A DNA stretch of 64,000 nucleotides from Candidula unifasciata (GCA_905116865.2 CAJHNH020002515.1:1-64000), one strand, 5' to 3'. Numbered from the stretch's first letter, positions 11,460 through 22,429 are shown. Numbers and translations are program-made. Notes: a model not told the origin generated them from the letters alone.

Positions 11460-12146
11460 TTTCAAATGATTAAATCTCAAGGGATTATTTGAAGCTAGCC
11501 AAATATGTAAAGATCTTAACGGTAGTTGAATAATATTTTCTAAGTTTGTATCCCTTCTCGACAAAAGCAAAGAGTCTCAAGCATGCCTCTTGAAATTAAT
11601 TCCACCGACGGATTATGGTGATTTAGTCAACGAGTTGCATGCCCAAGCCTGACCCAAGATTAGGTTTCCTTTGAGAGAGTGAGATAAATTGTTTGCCATA
11701 TAAAAGCCCTTGTGAGACTTTCAATAAGTTTGTAGTCATTTTGAATCTTAGTACACAGTGAGCCACTTATCGTCTGCAGTTTCGGCCTATATCTAGCCAA
11801 CTCCACCTGAATTTAGCTCGGGACTTGATACTATGTAAATTTAGATTAAGGCGTCGACACAAAGAAAACACTGAGGCGAGGGTACTTACTCCAGTTTTAA
11901 AATATTTAGGTGAGAGGGGTTACTCGGGGTGGGTGGGTGGGGGGAGGAGGAGCCTTATGTACCTGCGTATTGAATAATGTTATAGTAATGAACAGAAGTA
12001 TGTCGAATGGCAAGTAAATATAATTTATGTCACTGAAGAATTGAAGAACAAATGCTTGAAAAACAGAGAGTTTATAGACATGGTTGTTGTGAATGGAAAC
12101 CGGGAGAGGGGGTCCTTAGTTCCCTTACAATGTTCTAGATGAGTTG
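11460..12146. other. unassigned DNA
   Basis: No gene is supported. A G-rich patch (GGGTGGGTGGGGGGAGG) at 11928-11948 could form a G-quadruplex. Confidence 0.45.
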
Positions 12147-12147
12147 A

Positions 12148-12720
12148 GGGCAGTCAAGCAAACATTTCTGGGAGGGGTGGGGCGCAGTCAACCAAACATT
12201 TCTGGGAGGGGTGGGGCGCAGTCAACCGAACATTTCTGGGAGGGGTTAGGCGCAGTCAACCAAACATTTCTGTGAGGGGTGGGGCGCAGTCAACCGAACA
12301 TTTCTGGGAGGGGTGGGGCGCAGTCAACCGAACATTTCTGGGAGGGGTTAGGCGCAGTCAACCAAACATTTCTGTGAGGGGTGGGGCGCAGTCAACCGAA
12401 CATTTCTGGGAGGGGTTAGGCGCAGTCAACCAAACATTTCTGTGAGGGTGGGGCGCAGTCAACCGAACATTTCTGGGAGGGGTGGGGCGCAGTCAACCGA
12501 ACATTTCTGGGAGAAGTTGGGCGCAGTCAACCAAACATTTCTGTGAGGGGTGGGGCGCAGTCAACCGAACATTTCTGGGAGGGGTGGGGCACAGTCAACC
12601 AAACATTTCTGGGAGGGGTGGGGCGCAGTCAACCGAACATTTCTGGGAGGAGTGGGGCGTAGTCAACCAAACATTTCTGGGCGGGGTGGGGCGCAGTCAA
12701 CCGAACATTTTTGTGATGGG
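12148..12720 (+). repeat. 34-bp minisatellite, about 17 units
   Basis: The unit reads GGGCGCAGTCAACCGAAC followed by ATTTCTGGGAGGGGTG. Two variants interleave: one has CCGAAC and GGGAGGGG, the other CCAAAC and GTGAGGGG, with GGTTAGG as a further marker. The variants recur in blocks of about three units, which points to higher-order amplification. Open frames reading through it (12482-12736 and 12550-12828) are by-products of the repeat. Confidence 0.95.
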
Positions 12721-12729
12721 ATGGGAGGT

Positions 12730-13138
12730 GGGGTAGGCCTCAAGTTGCCTAAGCCCCCAGCTTACGGCGCATGCAATCTCTTCTACTTCTTCTTCTTTTT
12801 AGCTTTCGCCGGCTGCAATCTTTGGTAGAAAGCTCTAGTTGTTAGTGCACTTGTTGACGTTGGTCTTGATCTATAACTAATGTATTGCTTGCCCATCTGT
12901 TATACATTTAGTGCTTTTTGGTTTGCAGACTGGGTTCTGTAGCCTCTCGGGCAAGTTTACTCTGACCTCGAGGAAAACGCCCTTAATTAATCGCTTTTAT
13001 GACACATCCGATTTTGACTGGGGGGGGGGTGGAGTGGGCGGGCGGTGGAAGTGGGGGAGGGGCGGTGGGTCTATTCTTTTCCCCCCTCCCACTCCCCACC
13101 ACCCGAATGAGACATCGGAACCCACATGCTCTCTTGTT

Positions 13139-13142
<4 letters not shown>
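12730..13142. other. unassigned; G/C-skewed homopurine patch
   Basis: No gene is supported. At 13020-13100 a G-rich run (GGGGGGGGTGG...) is followed by a C-rich run (CCCCCCTCCCACTCCCC), which could fold as a hairpin or G-quadruplex. Confidence 0.4.

Positions 13143-13210
<68 letters not shown>
13143..13210. repeat. (AT)n microsatellite, left flank of Helitron-like element
   Basis: Nearly perfect TA dinucleotides. A similar tract resumes at 15389, right after the candidate Helitron. Confidence 0.95.
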
Positions 13211-13867
13211 CAAATCAATGTTTGTGTGTTTGTTTGTCCCCTATAGACTCGGAAACTACTGAACCGATTTAGCTGAAATTTTCAGGATATGTTTGTTTTG
13301 ATACCGGATGTTGAACCATCGTGGTTTGAAATTCAACCTGTCATTGTTAGAGATAGTTTACGACAATTTATGCCATAATATTCGAAACTAATATTTATAA
13401 TAATGTTAGTGATTTCTAATTATAGCCACGTTAGTAATTGCGCATGCGCCGTAGTCAGAACAAAAGGCTTCCACCATTCGCCGGCGAGTTATGTGCAGCC
13501 AACGCCTTCTCTAATACATAGAGTAGGACGTGGTACAGCAAACAAGACTATCTCTATATTTGCTACAATAACCATATTAAACAAGATTTATATATTTTTT
13601 TTTCAAACCACCTTCGATGTGGGGGGGGGGGGGGGAGAGAGATCAAGCACTATCTCGACGACGGCGCAGACATTGACTGCGACATTAACTTCATTAACCG
13701 TGTTAGACACGTGCGACTTCTATTTTTGTGCCGTTTCATTAATATATCTGGAGTATCTGTCTACGAGAAAACAATTGCCTGCGGTTTTGAGTTGTGTTAT
13801 AATCGGGACACAGTAGTAGGGACACACATCTCTAATAGTTTTGTTCTCTTTTCGGTGCTCTGATTAA

Positions 13868-14010
13868 GTGGCTGCTTGGTCGAATGGTTAGAACACTGGG
13901 TTCCCGTGCGGGAGACCAGGGTTCAAATCCGCAGTAGTTAATTTTTGTTACCCCAGACTAAAATAATATCCTCATCTGCTCTGTCGTGGTGACAGCACTA
14001 GCAATGTTGC
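13868..14010 (+). mobile_element. tRNA-derived SINE, family C (nested)
   Basis: A tRNA-like head carries an A box (TGGTCGAATGGTTAGAAC) and a B box (GGGTTCAAATCC), with about 35 bases between them. The body contains the family C mark GTGGTGACAGCACTAGC. It lies inside the Helitron-like element and is therefore a younger insertion. The head resembles a real tRNA, but the acceptor arms do not pair well, so I do not call a tRNA gene. Confidence 0.75.
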
Positions 14011-14504
14011 CCTTGATACAAAAAATAAAAAAATAAAAATAAAAAGACAAGTAAATGGGTAAACCATTTGATAATTAAATTTGACCATTTCGCATACTTA
14101 TGATTGCATTTTTTTAACTTTCCAATTGCATGGTTACGCTGAAATTTCATAGCTTTCCATTTATTTTCATTTAGATTTAGTTATTTCATCTGCGTTGGAA
14201 TTTTAAGCTGTGTTGTTTACCATAGCGTTCATTTCCTAATTATGGTGTTTTTCTCCTGTGTTCATTTGCTTTTCAAGTGTTTTTTTTCTTTCTCCCAACT
14301 AATTCATTGAGGGAAAGAGTTGTCGGTGAATTAGGGGGGGGGGGGGGCAAACTATTAACTGAGAGAGCTTTAAGTCACAGTAACTGCTTTACCCACTTAA
14401 AGTAGCAGCAGCAGTAATAGTTGTGGTTGGGCTGTTACACCATAGTGCTCTCATGTGAAGACCGCTGGTAAGGTTATGGCGTTCTTCTGTAGGCAAGTGA
14501 AATT

Positions 14505-14605
14505 ATAATTCCTAACCTGACCAGTCTGTGGCGACAGCACTAGCCATGCGGAACCAAATCTTCTGGCTCACGACTCTCTGTCTACTCCGATGGTAACACA
14601 GATAG
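14505..14605 (+). mobile_element. SINE family C fragment
   Basis: Carries the body mark TGTGGCGACAGCACTAGCC shared with 13868-14010 and 57150-57355, but has no tRNA-like head. Confidence 0.5.
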
Positions 14606-15388
14606 CAGTGACATTATTTTAGCTACTGTGGTGGTGGTCGTGGTAGTAGTTGTACTGGTACTTGAATGATGATGTGGTAAATATTACACTAGCCCCATTC
14701 ACTACCTATTACAATTCCTGCTCCACATTTTAGTCCGGATGGACACGGATGTCAATGTCAGTTACAGCAACAACAAAATATCGTCAGGTAATGATTTTCA
14801 AATCCTTCGGAGAGGAAGAGAGCAGTAGTCGGTGGAAGAGGAAAGGGGAGGGGTTAATGACTTAAATTTAAGAGAACTTAAACAGCTTTACACGTGATTT
14901 TCAAGTTCTCATTACCTAATTTGTTTATATTTTACTAACGCTCCCTCCGCTTTTCTATTTTTTACGACTTACTTTGTTATTCAAAATACAAACAGCTTTA
15001 GCATGTGATAACCAAAAAACCATTTTTGTTACTGTGCTAATAACACCATTTAAACGACCAATAATATCAAGACACAATTATAAGGTGCGTGTTCTAAAGT
15101 TGGAAAACCAGACTATCTCTATATCTCTGCATAAAATGATTGCGACATTAACTATATTAGACACGTGCGATTTCCATTGTCTTTCTTTTCCAAAAACCTT
15201 TGATGAGGGAGAGAGTAGTAGGTGGATTTAGTTGTGGTGGTGGAGGGGGGGAGGGGGGGGGGCGGGGATCAAAGACTATTTCTATATCTGAGCAGACAAT
15301 GATTGTATTAGACACGTGCGATTTCTATTTTCTTTCATTTTCATTTAGCCAAACTATGCCACAGCAACGCGTGGCTGGGTACAGCTAG

Positions 15389-15401
15389 TATATATATACA
15401 A

Positions 15402-15479
<78 letters not shown>

Positions 15480-15482
15480 ATA
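15389..15482. repeat. (TA)n microsatellite, right flank of Helitron-like element
   Basis: TA dinucleotides with a few C/G interruptions. Together with 13143-13210 it looks like one AT tract split by the insertion. Confidence 0.95.
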
Positions 15483-16332
15483 TGAATGACTCTTTTTTCT
15501 ATTTCAATGTTTCTCTAGTCAAATATTTATATCGATATGTGTGTATAGTGTTAGTAAATGTGGATAACAATTCCGTGATCCTCCAGTACTGAGGTTCGTT
15601 CCGCGCAGTGGAGAGATAACAATTAAAAAAAATAAGACTGTTTGCGTGGTTTTTTAACTATGGGCCTCAAACAAAGACAAGAATGATACCCTGAGCTACT
15701 TGTCAGTGCTTGATGCAGCCCTGTGACCTGTGTTGTTCGTCTGAAATGTCTTTCATTTATGTAATGGTTGTGTCGTAGAATTTAGTATTGCCTGTAGTCG
15801 GTTTACGTGTGAGCTGGTGAAATACCTCATGTAATAATTCTACGTGTGTATAGCCAACTTATCGCGCCCGACTACTTCCATCAACGACAAACTGCATTTT
15901 ATTGGTGGCGACTAGTGGCTTTGGCGCCTCTAGCAGGTGAAATTTGTATTTACTGCCTCTGTGTATTTCTGGGTTTTTACGGGACTAATTGTTTGTGTAC
16001 CAGGTTTTTGACAGTGTGGGATATTTGATTTGTACCGGCACAGGAACGGAGCAAGTATGGGGAAACCCGACTGCATCGAAGTTAAAACCTCGACTAAGAG
16101 TAAGAGTCATACGCTGTAGACAACAACCTGTGATCTCGAGACGGTAGAGCCGTTTATTTATGATGTTGGTACATTCATGAAGTTTTAGCACGTTTTTAAC
16201 TCTTTCTTTGTCTTCAAAAATTTAAAAAAAAAATGTGCAACAAACGCAACAGAACAGTCCAGATAATGTTAGTACGTGTATAAACCGTCTTCTAAACAAT
16301 AAATAAAGAAGTACTCATCCATTAGATTAGAG
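15483..16332. other. unassigned DNA
   Basis: No gene or matched repeat is supported. Small open frames at 15846-16028 (+) and 15985-16191 (-) have no recognisable motif. Confidence 0.5.
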
Positions 16333-16569
16333 CAATGGTTCTCATCATTCTTATGCCACGACCCTTTAATACAGTTCCTTCTGCTGTGTCAAACAATTAT
16401 TCTCATTACTACTTTATTACTTCCATGAATATGTGTTTTCCGATGGTCTTAGGCGACCTCTGTGAAAGGCTCATTTGACCGCACACAACAATGGGTGGCG
16501 ACCCCTGTGAAAGGCTCATTTGACCGCACACAACAATGGGTGGCGACCCATAGGTTGAGAATTGCTAGA
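16333..16569 (+). mobile_element. SPIN-like nonautonomous hAT element, copy 1
   Basis: The start (CAATGGTTCTCATCATTC) and end (AGGTTGAGAATTGCTA) form the inverted termini of the SPIN/Charlie group of hAT transposons, whose consensus starts CAG-GGTTCTCAACC. Inside are blocks typical of that group: GCCACGACCCTTTAATACAG, GATGGTCTTAGGCGACC and CTGTGAAAGG. A 45-bp segment is duplicated in tandem (units from 16452 and 16497). It encodes no transposase. The flanking 8-mers no longer match, unlike the copy at 55884. Confidence 0.8.
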
Positions 16570-16639
16570 CTCGGCAATAAACGCCTGCCCGGGGGAAGGT
16601 TTGGGTTCGAATCTGCGTCAAAACATGTGTATATTGTAT

Positions 16640-16795
16640 TTACAGTTTACAAAAGGAAAGGCAAGATGGACGTATAATCAGAATGATACTTTCACTATTG
16701 ATATCAGAACTCTGCGTTGGCTTCTGAAGATGGGGACTGAGCGCTTATGGGAATACACTGAGTGCTTAGTGTCGGTTTTTGAATCAACACAACTT
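16640..16795 (+). pseudogene. RNase H-LINE (I-A) tail fragment
   Basis: Plus-strand translation gives the family tail (KARWTYNQND, then IDIRTLRWLLKMGTERLWEYTEC). Only the last ~50 residues of the LINE protein remain. It lies right beside a SINE B fragment. Confidence 0.8.
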
Positions 16796-16799
16796 AACA

Positions 16800-16970
16800 T
16801 TGCCAGGACGACCCAACCTAAAGTGGATACCATGTAAAATCCTGGGAAGTAAAGGCCGTCGGCGGGATATTGACCACATCACCCAACAGCTGTTGGTCTA
16901 TAAAAGTACGAGTCTAGCCTCATATGCCCTGGATGCCACTGGCATAAAAATGGTCCTTTACTTACGTCGG
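16800..16970 (+). mobile_element. SINE family B fragment
   Basis: Shares with other family B copies the run ATCCTGGGAAGTAAAGGC, TTGACCACATCACC and TTGGTCTATAAAA, and ends with AATGGTCCTTTACTTAC. The tRNA-like head is missing. Confidence 0.65.
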
Positions 16971-17199
16971 CGTCTGTGTTCCCCTTTAGATTTAACCCCG
17001 GGACCGCTCTATTTTTCATTTATTTTTTGGAATGTCTGCCACGAACCCTATACTTTTTAATATAGTGTTAAAAATGTTTATCTACATTCGAATTGCAACA
17101 ACAAAATAAAGCAAAGGTTGAAATATTTTAAACGATAATACTGACGCCCTATAGTGTGTTTCGTTGAACCCCTGTGAAACCTTAATCTCGACCCCAGTA

Positions 17200-17375
17200 T
17201 CAGACGCAGTTTTTGTTGTTGTTTCAAAGCCCCACCTCGGCTGTACTCAAGGCCCTAACAAAACCGAAGTTAACACGGGGTTTCTGTGATGTGTGCGCCG
17301 GGGATTCTCATCTGAATGGTGACATTCCCGGGTAAATATCGCTTGTTATGCGGTCCTGGTGGGGTTGAATGTTAC
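17200..17375 (+). mobile_element. ~190-bp repeat family D, diverged copy
   Basis: Worn copy recognised by AAGCCCCACCTCGGCTGTAC, TTTCTGTGATGTG, ATATCGCTTGTTATGCGGTC and CCTGGTGGGGTTGAA in the same order as the copy at 19210. The hairpin head and the tetranucleotide tail are not visible. Confidence 0.55.
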
Positions 17376-18015
17376 TCACGGGACACCACTGCACTAAATG
17401 AGAACCACTGCACTAAAAAAAAAAACTATTTTTCTTCTGTTTCCTTCATTAATCCATTTGAATAAAGTCGTATTTTATCCGGAACAGCAGGAAGTTAACG
17501 TTCGTGTCTGCGGCGATTTTCCGACCGCGTAAATCCTGATTCGCGGTAAGACATAACAAGGACTCGTTTGATGTGTAAAGTCACTGTTTTGATTCAAAGT
17601 CAATGACTTTGCTTTCGAGGCGATCAAAGAGGACGTGTGTTTGGATAACGTTTTATATTCTTGTGAAATATTCCTGTCACGGACATTTCCATTGATCCTG
17701 TTGGTTATTTTGCTATTCGGATGTTTTAATCTGAAGAGAGCGGACAATAAATGTTCATTAATAGTTACCGCAATAGGTGTGGTTTCAGCTGCACGCTAAG
17801 AAGAAATATATAGTAAAATTCACAGCCAGAACAGAGTGTACAAACAGGAAACATAAGAGGGGACTTGAAATAAAAATGTTTGATGTGTAATATAAATTAC
17901 GATTACTATAATATTTTTTAACCTGTCAATAATATTTTTGTTCAGAATATCTAGACAGCTAACACGTCACAACACCGTGTAGACGAACACTGTGACGTCA
18001 TATGACAGTTAAAAG
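17376..18015. other. unassigned DNA
   Basis: An open frame at 17475-17747 (-, 90 codons) has no motif that I recognise. No repeat family is matched. Confidence 0.45.
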
Positions 18016-18590
18016 ATGGCTGCCCGACTTTTGACATGCACCAAAGAGGAGCAGCGTTCTGGTATCCGTTATTTTATCTGTAAATGAAGGTCCAGTATGG
18101 TGAAACATGTATGTCAGTCCAGTAAGTGTGTGAGCTGAGTAGGAAGTTTCAACACAGCGTGACTTCTGTTCACGACCTGGTCAGGCACATTAGATTGTGA
18201 CCCCAGGATTCACTACAACCATTTAAAGTCTCGGCCAGGAAAGCAGCTTACTGACTGTATGTCATTACAGCAATCTTGGCTTCAGTCAAGATACAGCACA
18301 GCACATCATCCACGATGCCCTACAGTACCGCAAAGTGTTTGCAAGGTGGATGCCACAACAGCTTCCTCCAGAATTAAAACACGGACGTAGGAATGCTTGT
18401 CAAGAATTTGTGCAGTGCTTTGATGCAGAAAGTGATGGTTTTCCATGAAGAATTGTTACTGGAAATGAAAACCTGGTTCCCTACCATCAGCCGGAAACTA
18501 AGACAGCCAGTAAGGAATGGCGCCATCCTTCCCCACTAAAATCAAAAAAGTTTCGCTAGAAGCCACCCGCAAGGTAAGTTTGAATGACTC
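18016..18590 (+). pseudogene. mariner-type transposase relic (Mos1/SETMAR-like)
   Basis: Begins at ATG 18016 with an N-terminal helix-turn-helix region (LTCTKEEQRSGIRYF, then VQYGETCMSVQ). A gap-like part is followed by HDALQYRKVFARWMPQQLPPE, then DAESDGFP-RIVTGNEN, then YHQPETKTASKEWRHPSSP. This order matches mariner transposases, which cut and paste at TA sites through a DDD triad. The first catalytic Asp of the VTGDET motif is Asn here, stops and frameshifts occur, and the C-terminal half including the last two Asp residues is missing after about 18590. It is inactive. Confidence 0.85.
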
Positions 18591-18599
18591 TTCGGATGA

Positions 18600-19209
18600 A
18601 CCAGGCCCTACATAACAAGAAAGACAACTGTCACCAGTGATAAGTATACAGTCCTTCTCAGGAATCATTTCAATTCTAATTCCTCTAAGGGAAAAAATAA
18701 ATTTAAAAAAACTCAGCAAAGTCCAACCTGCTGCTAGCTAGCCGAAGCTGCCAACAGTCTCTGGTTATATTTGTTGTCTTGTTTATTTGCGCCACTTTCG
18801 TAGCTAAAGTTCTGGTATTTGCACCGTCTCTGAGCGTAATGCTTCTTTCCTCCATGTCAGACGAAATGTCAAAATATTCCGTGTGTTCCCTGTGGTCTGT
18901 AGTTGTTTTCCTGCAATGGGCACCTAAGCATTCAAACACTTACAAAACATTACATTTCCTAAACTTGCGTTGTCTTTCATACCTGCCTATAAGTGTAATC
19001 ATTCACCCACTTACATTCATGTAAACATGTTCATCCACCCGTAGAAGCATATACACTTGCACATTCATTCACATGTCTGCATTTATGTCCGCTTTTTATA
19101 CTAAATAAAGTGCTGCTAACACAGACTGTGCCACTATTGTGACGATTATCTTGTATGTCTTTAGTGTCATTAGTGCGTCAGTATTGTTTTTAATGTAATT
19201 ATATGGTCA
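18600..19209. other. unassigned DNA
   Basis: No gene is supported. Overlapping opposite-strand frames at 18703-18939 and 18779-19024 show no family motif. Confidence 0.5.
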
Positions 19210-19448
19210 CTGTATATACCAAATTTCGTCCTTTTTAGGACGAAATTTTTTGTCATTTGAAGCCCCACTCTGGCTTTTGCCAGAGGCCGCAATATAGGCA
19301 GGCCATATATATGGCCAAATGTCTGAACGCGGTTTCTGGGACCTCTCCACGGCGATCCTCATCCACATGGTGGCACTTTGTGTCATCGGGTGTTTATCGC
19401 TTGTGTGATGTCCTGGTGGGGTAGAAATTCAGTTCAGTTCAGTTCAGT
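19210..19448 (+). mobile_element. ~190-bp repeat family D, reference copy
   Basis: Starts with a perfect stem-loop (12-bp arms AAATTTCGTCCT / AGGACGAAATTT with a TTTT loop, 19222-19249). The core has TGAAGCCCCACTCTGGC, CGCGGTTTCTGGGACC, CATGGTGGCACTTTGTG and GTCCTGGTGGGGTAGAAA, and ends in repeated TTCAG units. Compare 4545 and 41443. Confidence 0.8.
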
Positions 19449-20418
19449 AATGTAATCTGTTCGTGTCAAGTATTAAGTTATGTTTAGCTCCTAACTTTTG
19501 ACCTGTCCGTTATGTTACTAGCACGTTCTGATGAGTGATGTGGAGGGTGAGTGATGATGAGTTTCTTGCTTGAGTTCGCTTCTCATTACATTTATTCTCA
19601 CTAATTTATAGGTTCGCACGATTTCACACGTATATATGCACCCTTTCATCCTATAGTCCCATGCGTATCAAAGAGTCACTGGGAGGAAAGACTTTTCCAT
19701 CCAATGAAAAGGTATAGCAGATGGTGCAAGTCAAAAGTGGGGCGGTCATCTTTAAACACTTATTATGACGTTACTGTTCGTTTGCAACGTGATCTGATGT
19801 GCCAACCACAACTGATATTTTAACAACATTATTGACAGGTTAGAAGACAAACATGATTATGGTAATTTATGTAAATACGATTTTAATGTTTTAGTATTCG
19901 CTTCAGGGCCAAAAAGTGGACCTAATAACTATTCTTTATTCGGCCGAATACTTGCGATCGTGTTGACAGTGAATAGTGATTACCCTACTTCCGCTTCTGA
20001 ATACACGGCCTTAATTCTGACAACATAGAACGATTGGTTTCTTGAAAACTAATGCAGCTTTCATGCATTAATTAAGCTGTTAGTGACAATTTACAAGTCT
20101 AGTTACTAGTTATAATAATTAGAATACTTCCATGCCTTGTTATTAGTTACAACAGACTGACTGAAGGATGCAAACCATAAAAGGTTTTTAAATGTTTACT
20201 ATTCTGTACGAATATTAACTAAAAGAATATAAACTTCGGCCACACACAAGCCGATTTTATGAAAATCAAACGAATGGAAACATAAAAGTATTTGGGTGCA
20301 AACTTCAACTGCTCCAGCATGCTGAGAGAATAAATAGAATCTAGAATACAATCTAGAAATAAATTACACTATGCCCTTCAACATCTGCCAAGGCCAACGT
20401 GTCTGTCTCGCAACACAA
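19449..20418. other. unassigned AT-rich DNA
   Basis: No gene and no matched repeat seen. Confidence 0.5.
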
Positions 20419-20432
20419 AGATCAAAATATAT
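20419..20432. repeat. target-site duplication, left copy (14 bp)
   Basis: AGATCAAAATATAT recurs exactly at 22352-22365, on the other side of the LINE. Confidence 0.85.
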
Positions 20433-22351
20433 TGTTGTTTTTGTTGTTGTTGTTATCGATCCAGCGGCGCATGAGCTTTCACCCTTTGGCCCAATGCCAT
20501 GTAGTGGAATTTGCATGTTTTCACAAGCTGTTCTTTTCCTCCGTATAAGGTGTTCCACTTGTCTGGTCTCGGAGGGAGTAGCGTTATTCTTGTCTCACTG
20601 AGTTTTGGGCACTCAAAGAGATGGTGTTCAACAGTTTCGTAGGGGTAGTTACATAGCTGGCACTATGGGGAGTGTTGTGGTTGTATTCTGTTTAGATGTC
20701 CATTGAGTGGAGTATGTTGCGTTCTAAGTCTGAAGATGGTGGCCTGGTCCCTTCTTGTTAGATGGTTAATGCTGTCATTAGGATCAGGGCCAGCCATATA
20801 TCTATAAACCTCTCTTCCAGTGTCTCCCATGGCCCATCTGTTCAACCAAGTTTCTTTGTTTATAGCTCTTATAAGTGTTTTTGCTGTCTGGAGGGTTGTC
20901 GCTGTAGGTGGTTGTTCTTGTGTTGCTCCTTTCTTTGCCAATCTGTCAGCTCTGTCATTACCTGGTGTGCCGGAGTGACCTGGAATCCACTGCATCACTA
21001 CTCTGATGTTGTATGAGGTAATAAGCTGATCAGCATCCAGGATTATCTTAGCTATGTCAGTTTTGCAGCCTTCACTGTCCTCCAGAGCTTGAAGGGCAGA
21101 CATTGAATCTGCGAAGATGACAATATTTTGGACCTTTGAAGGGTAAACATCCATTACAGCCTTTAGGTGGTATACTGCTGTTTCCAGTGCAATTATTTCA
21201 GCTTCATAATTTGAACAGAATTCCCCACATGCATCAAAAATCACTTTAACAGATCCATCGGGATAACCTATGCAGATTCCGTAACCTGCTTTAATGGTAG
21301 CTTTAAATGCTGATCCATCAGCATAGACATGTATCAGTTCTTGGGGGTAAGAATCAACGGTCTTTAGTGATGAGTTCATAAGAGCGACTGGGTCGGACTG
21401 TTTGGCTTCCTCGCCTACCAATTTAATTTGGACTTCTGGAGCTTTAAAGCGATCATGTGGTGGTAGGTTTCTTGCAACATTCTGAATTCCTTGACGTCTT
21501 TCTGGGAGGTGGTATCTGTCCTGAATTTCATTAACACAGTGTAAAACCGATTTGTGTTTTATTCTTTGTTTGTATTCCCAGTTTTCTACAAGATGTCTAT
21601 TAGGATGGTTAGAATTTTTTCTAACGCAACTTTCATAAATTTCTAAAGTGGCTTTTTATCTCCGCAACCCGAGGGATTCCACATTTGTATGGATTTCACA
21701 TGCAGCAGTTGGTGTAGACTGAATAGCTCCGAAGATTAATCGGAGGGCATTATATTGTACTCTGTCAAGAGTCTCTAGGTTAGTTTTGGAGCAAGTTGTA
21801 AGCAGTGAGTTGTTGTACTCTATCACAGAGCGAACATATCCTAGATATAAGCCCCTCAGAGTTTCTTTGTCTGATCCCCATGATGTACCTTCGAGTCTCT
21901 TTAATAACTGTAACCGCCTTAATGCCTTATTCCTGACGTTTTCAATATGGTTCTTGAGGCTGAGCTGCCGGTCAAGTGTGACTCCAAGGTATGTGGGATG
22001 CTCTTCTTTCATCACTTGGTGTTTGTCTAACCTCAGGTTAATATTCTTCCTTGCTACTTGGTGGCTTTTGGTAAAGATTGTGTAGACCGTCTGTGCACAC
22101 TTAACCTTGAGTTTCCATCTTTGGCAGTACCCATGCAGTCTTCTTAGGTCTTCATTCAGTCTTTGGGCTCCACTTTCCACATTTTCATGACTCTGCCATA
22201 TTGCTAGGTCATCAGCGTACAAGGCTTTTTCGGCCTTGATTTGTTCTGGCAGGTCATTGATAAAGATTAGGAACAGTGTACAGCTCAATGATGAGCCTTG
22301 TGGCAAGCCCTCCTCCAAGACTTTTTTAGAAGAGATTGCGTTGTGCATTTT
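20433..22351 (-). mobile_element. 5'-truncated jockey/I-type LINE with 14-bp TSD
   Basis: A minus-strand non-LTR element bounded by an exact 14-bp duplication. The 3' end is a (CAA)n-like tail (TTG repeats at 20433-20453 on the plus strand). The 5' end is cut inside the reverse-transcriptase gene. It is the least damaged element in the window. Confidence 0.9.
20453..22348 (-). pseudogene. RT-RNase H polyprotein fragment (jockey/I-type ORF2)
   Basis: A single frame of 632 codons runs from 22348 to the natural stop at 20453-20455, with two internal stops (21656-21658 and 20663-20665) and no frameshift. Domains in order: a reverse-transcriptase palm with LPQGSSLSCTLF and the YADD motif (22208-22219); a thumb with YLGVTLDRQLSLKNH; a linker with IQDRYHLPERR; and an RNase H domain with all four catalytic acids visible (YADGS, NYEAE, FADSMSAL, GNDRAD) plus WIPGHSGTPG. 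A C-terminal CQLC...EHHLFEC zinc-knuckle-like segment follows. Such proteins copy the element RNA and then degrade it. It lacks the N-terminal endonuclease and half the RT. Two point-mutation stops alone separate it from an open frame, so it is a fairly recent insertion. I, Ingi and related RNase H-bearing clades are all possible. Confidence 0.92.
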
Positions 22352-22365
22352 AGATCAAAATATAT
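22352..22365. repeat. target-site duplication, right copy (14 bp)
   Basis: Exact partner of 20419-20432. Confidence 0.85.
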
Positions 22366-22429
22366 AAAACGTTGATATGATCAGTGACTCTGAAACTTGG
22401 AGCACAGCTAAAATTGATGAAGCCTTATT

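Larger units (their letters stand above)
13215..15388 (+). mobile_element. candidate nonautonomous Helitron (2174 bp)
   Basis: The element starts with TC directly after an A (13214) and ends with CTAG (15385-15388) directly before a T. About ten bases before that end is a short stem (GCCAC ... GTGGC, near 15358-15374). 5'-TC, 3'-CTRR, a hairpin just before the end and insertion between A and T are the hallmarks of Helitrons. It encodes no Rep/helicase. Inside, a module (ACTATCTCTATAT ... TTAGACACGTGCGA ... TCTATTT) recurs near 13545-13745, 15105-15190 and 15272-15345, each near a poly-G run. The opening block (TTTGTTTGTCCCCTATAGACTCGG) is of a type widespread in invertebrate repeats. Nested inside is a tRNA-SINE at 13868. 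The class is inferred; the ends are seen. Confidence 0.55.

Noticed and set aside
12482..12828. Glycine- and tryptophan-rich ORFs
   Set aside because: By-products of the 34-bp minisatellite.
13871..13945. Possible functional tRNA gene
   Set aside because: A and B boxes are good but the acceptor and anticodon arms do not pair cleanly and the sequence continues into a SINE body shared with other sites.
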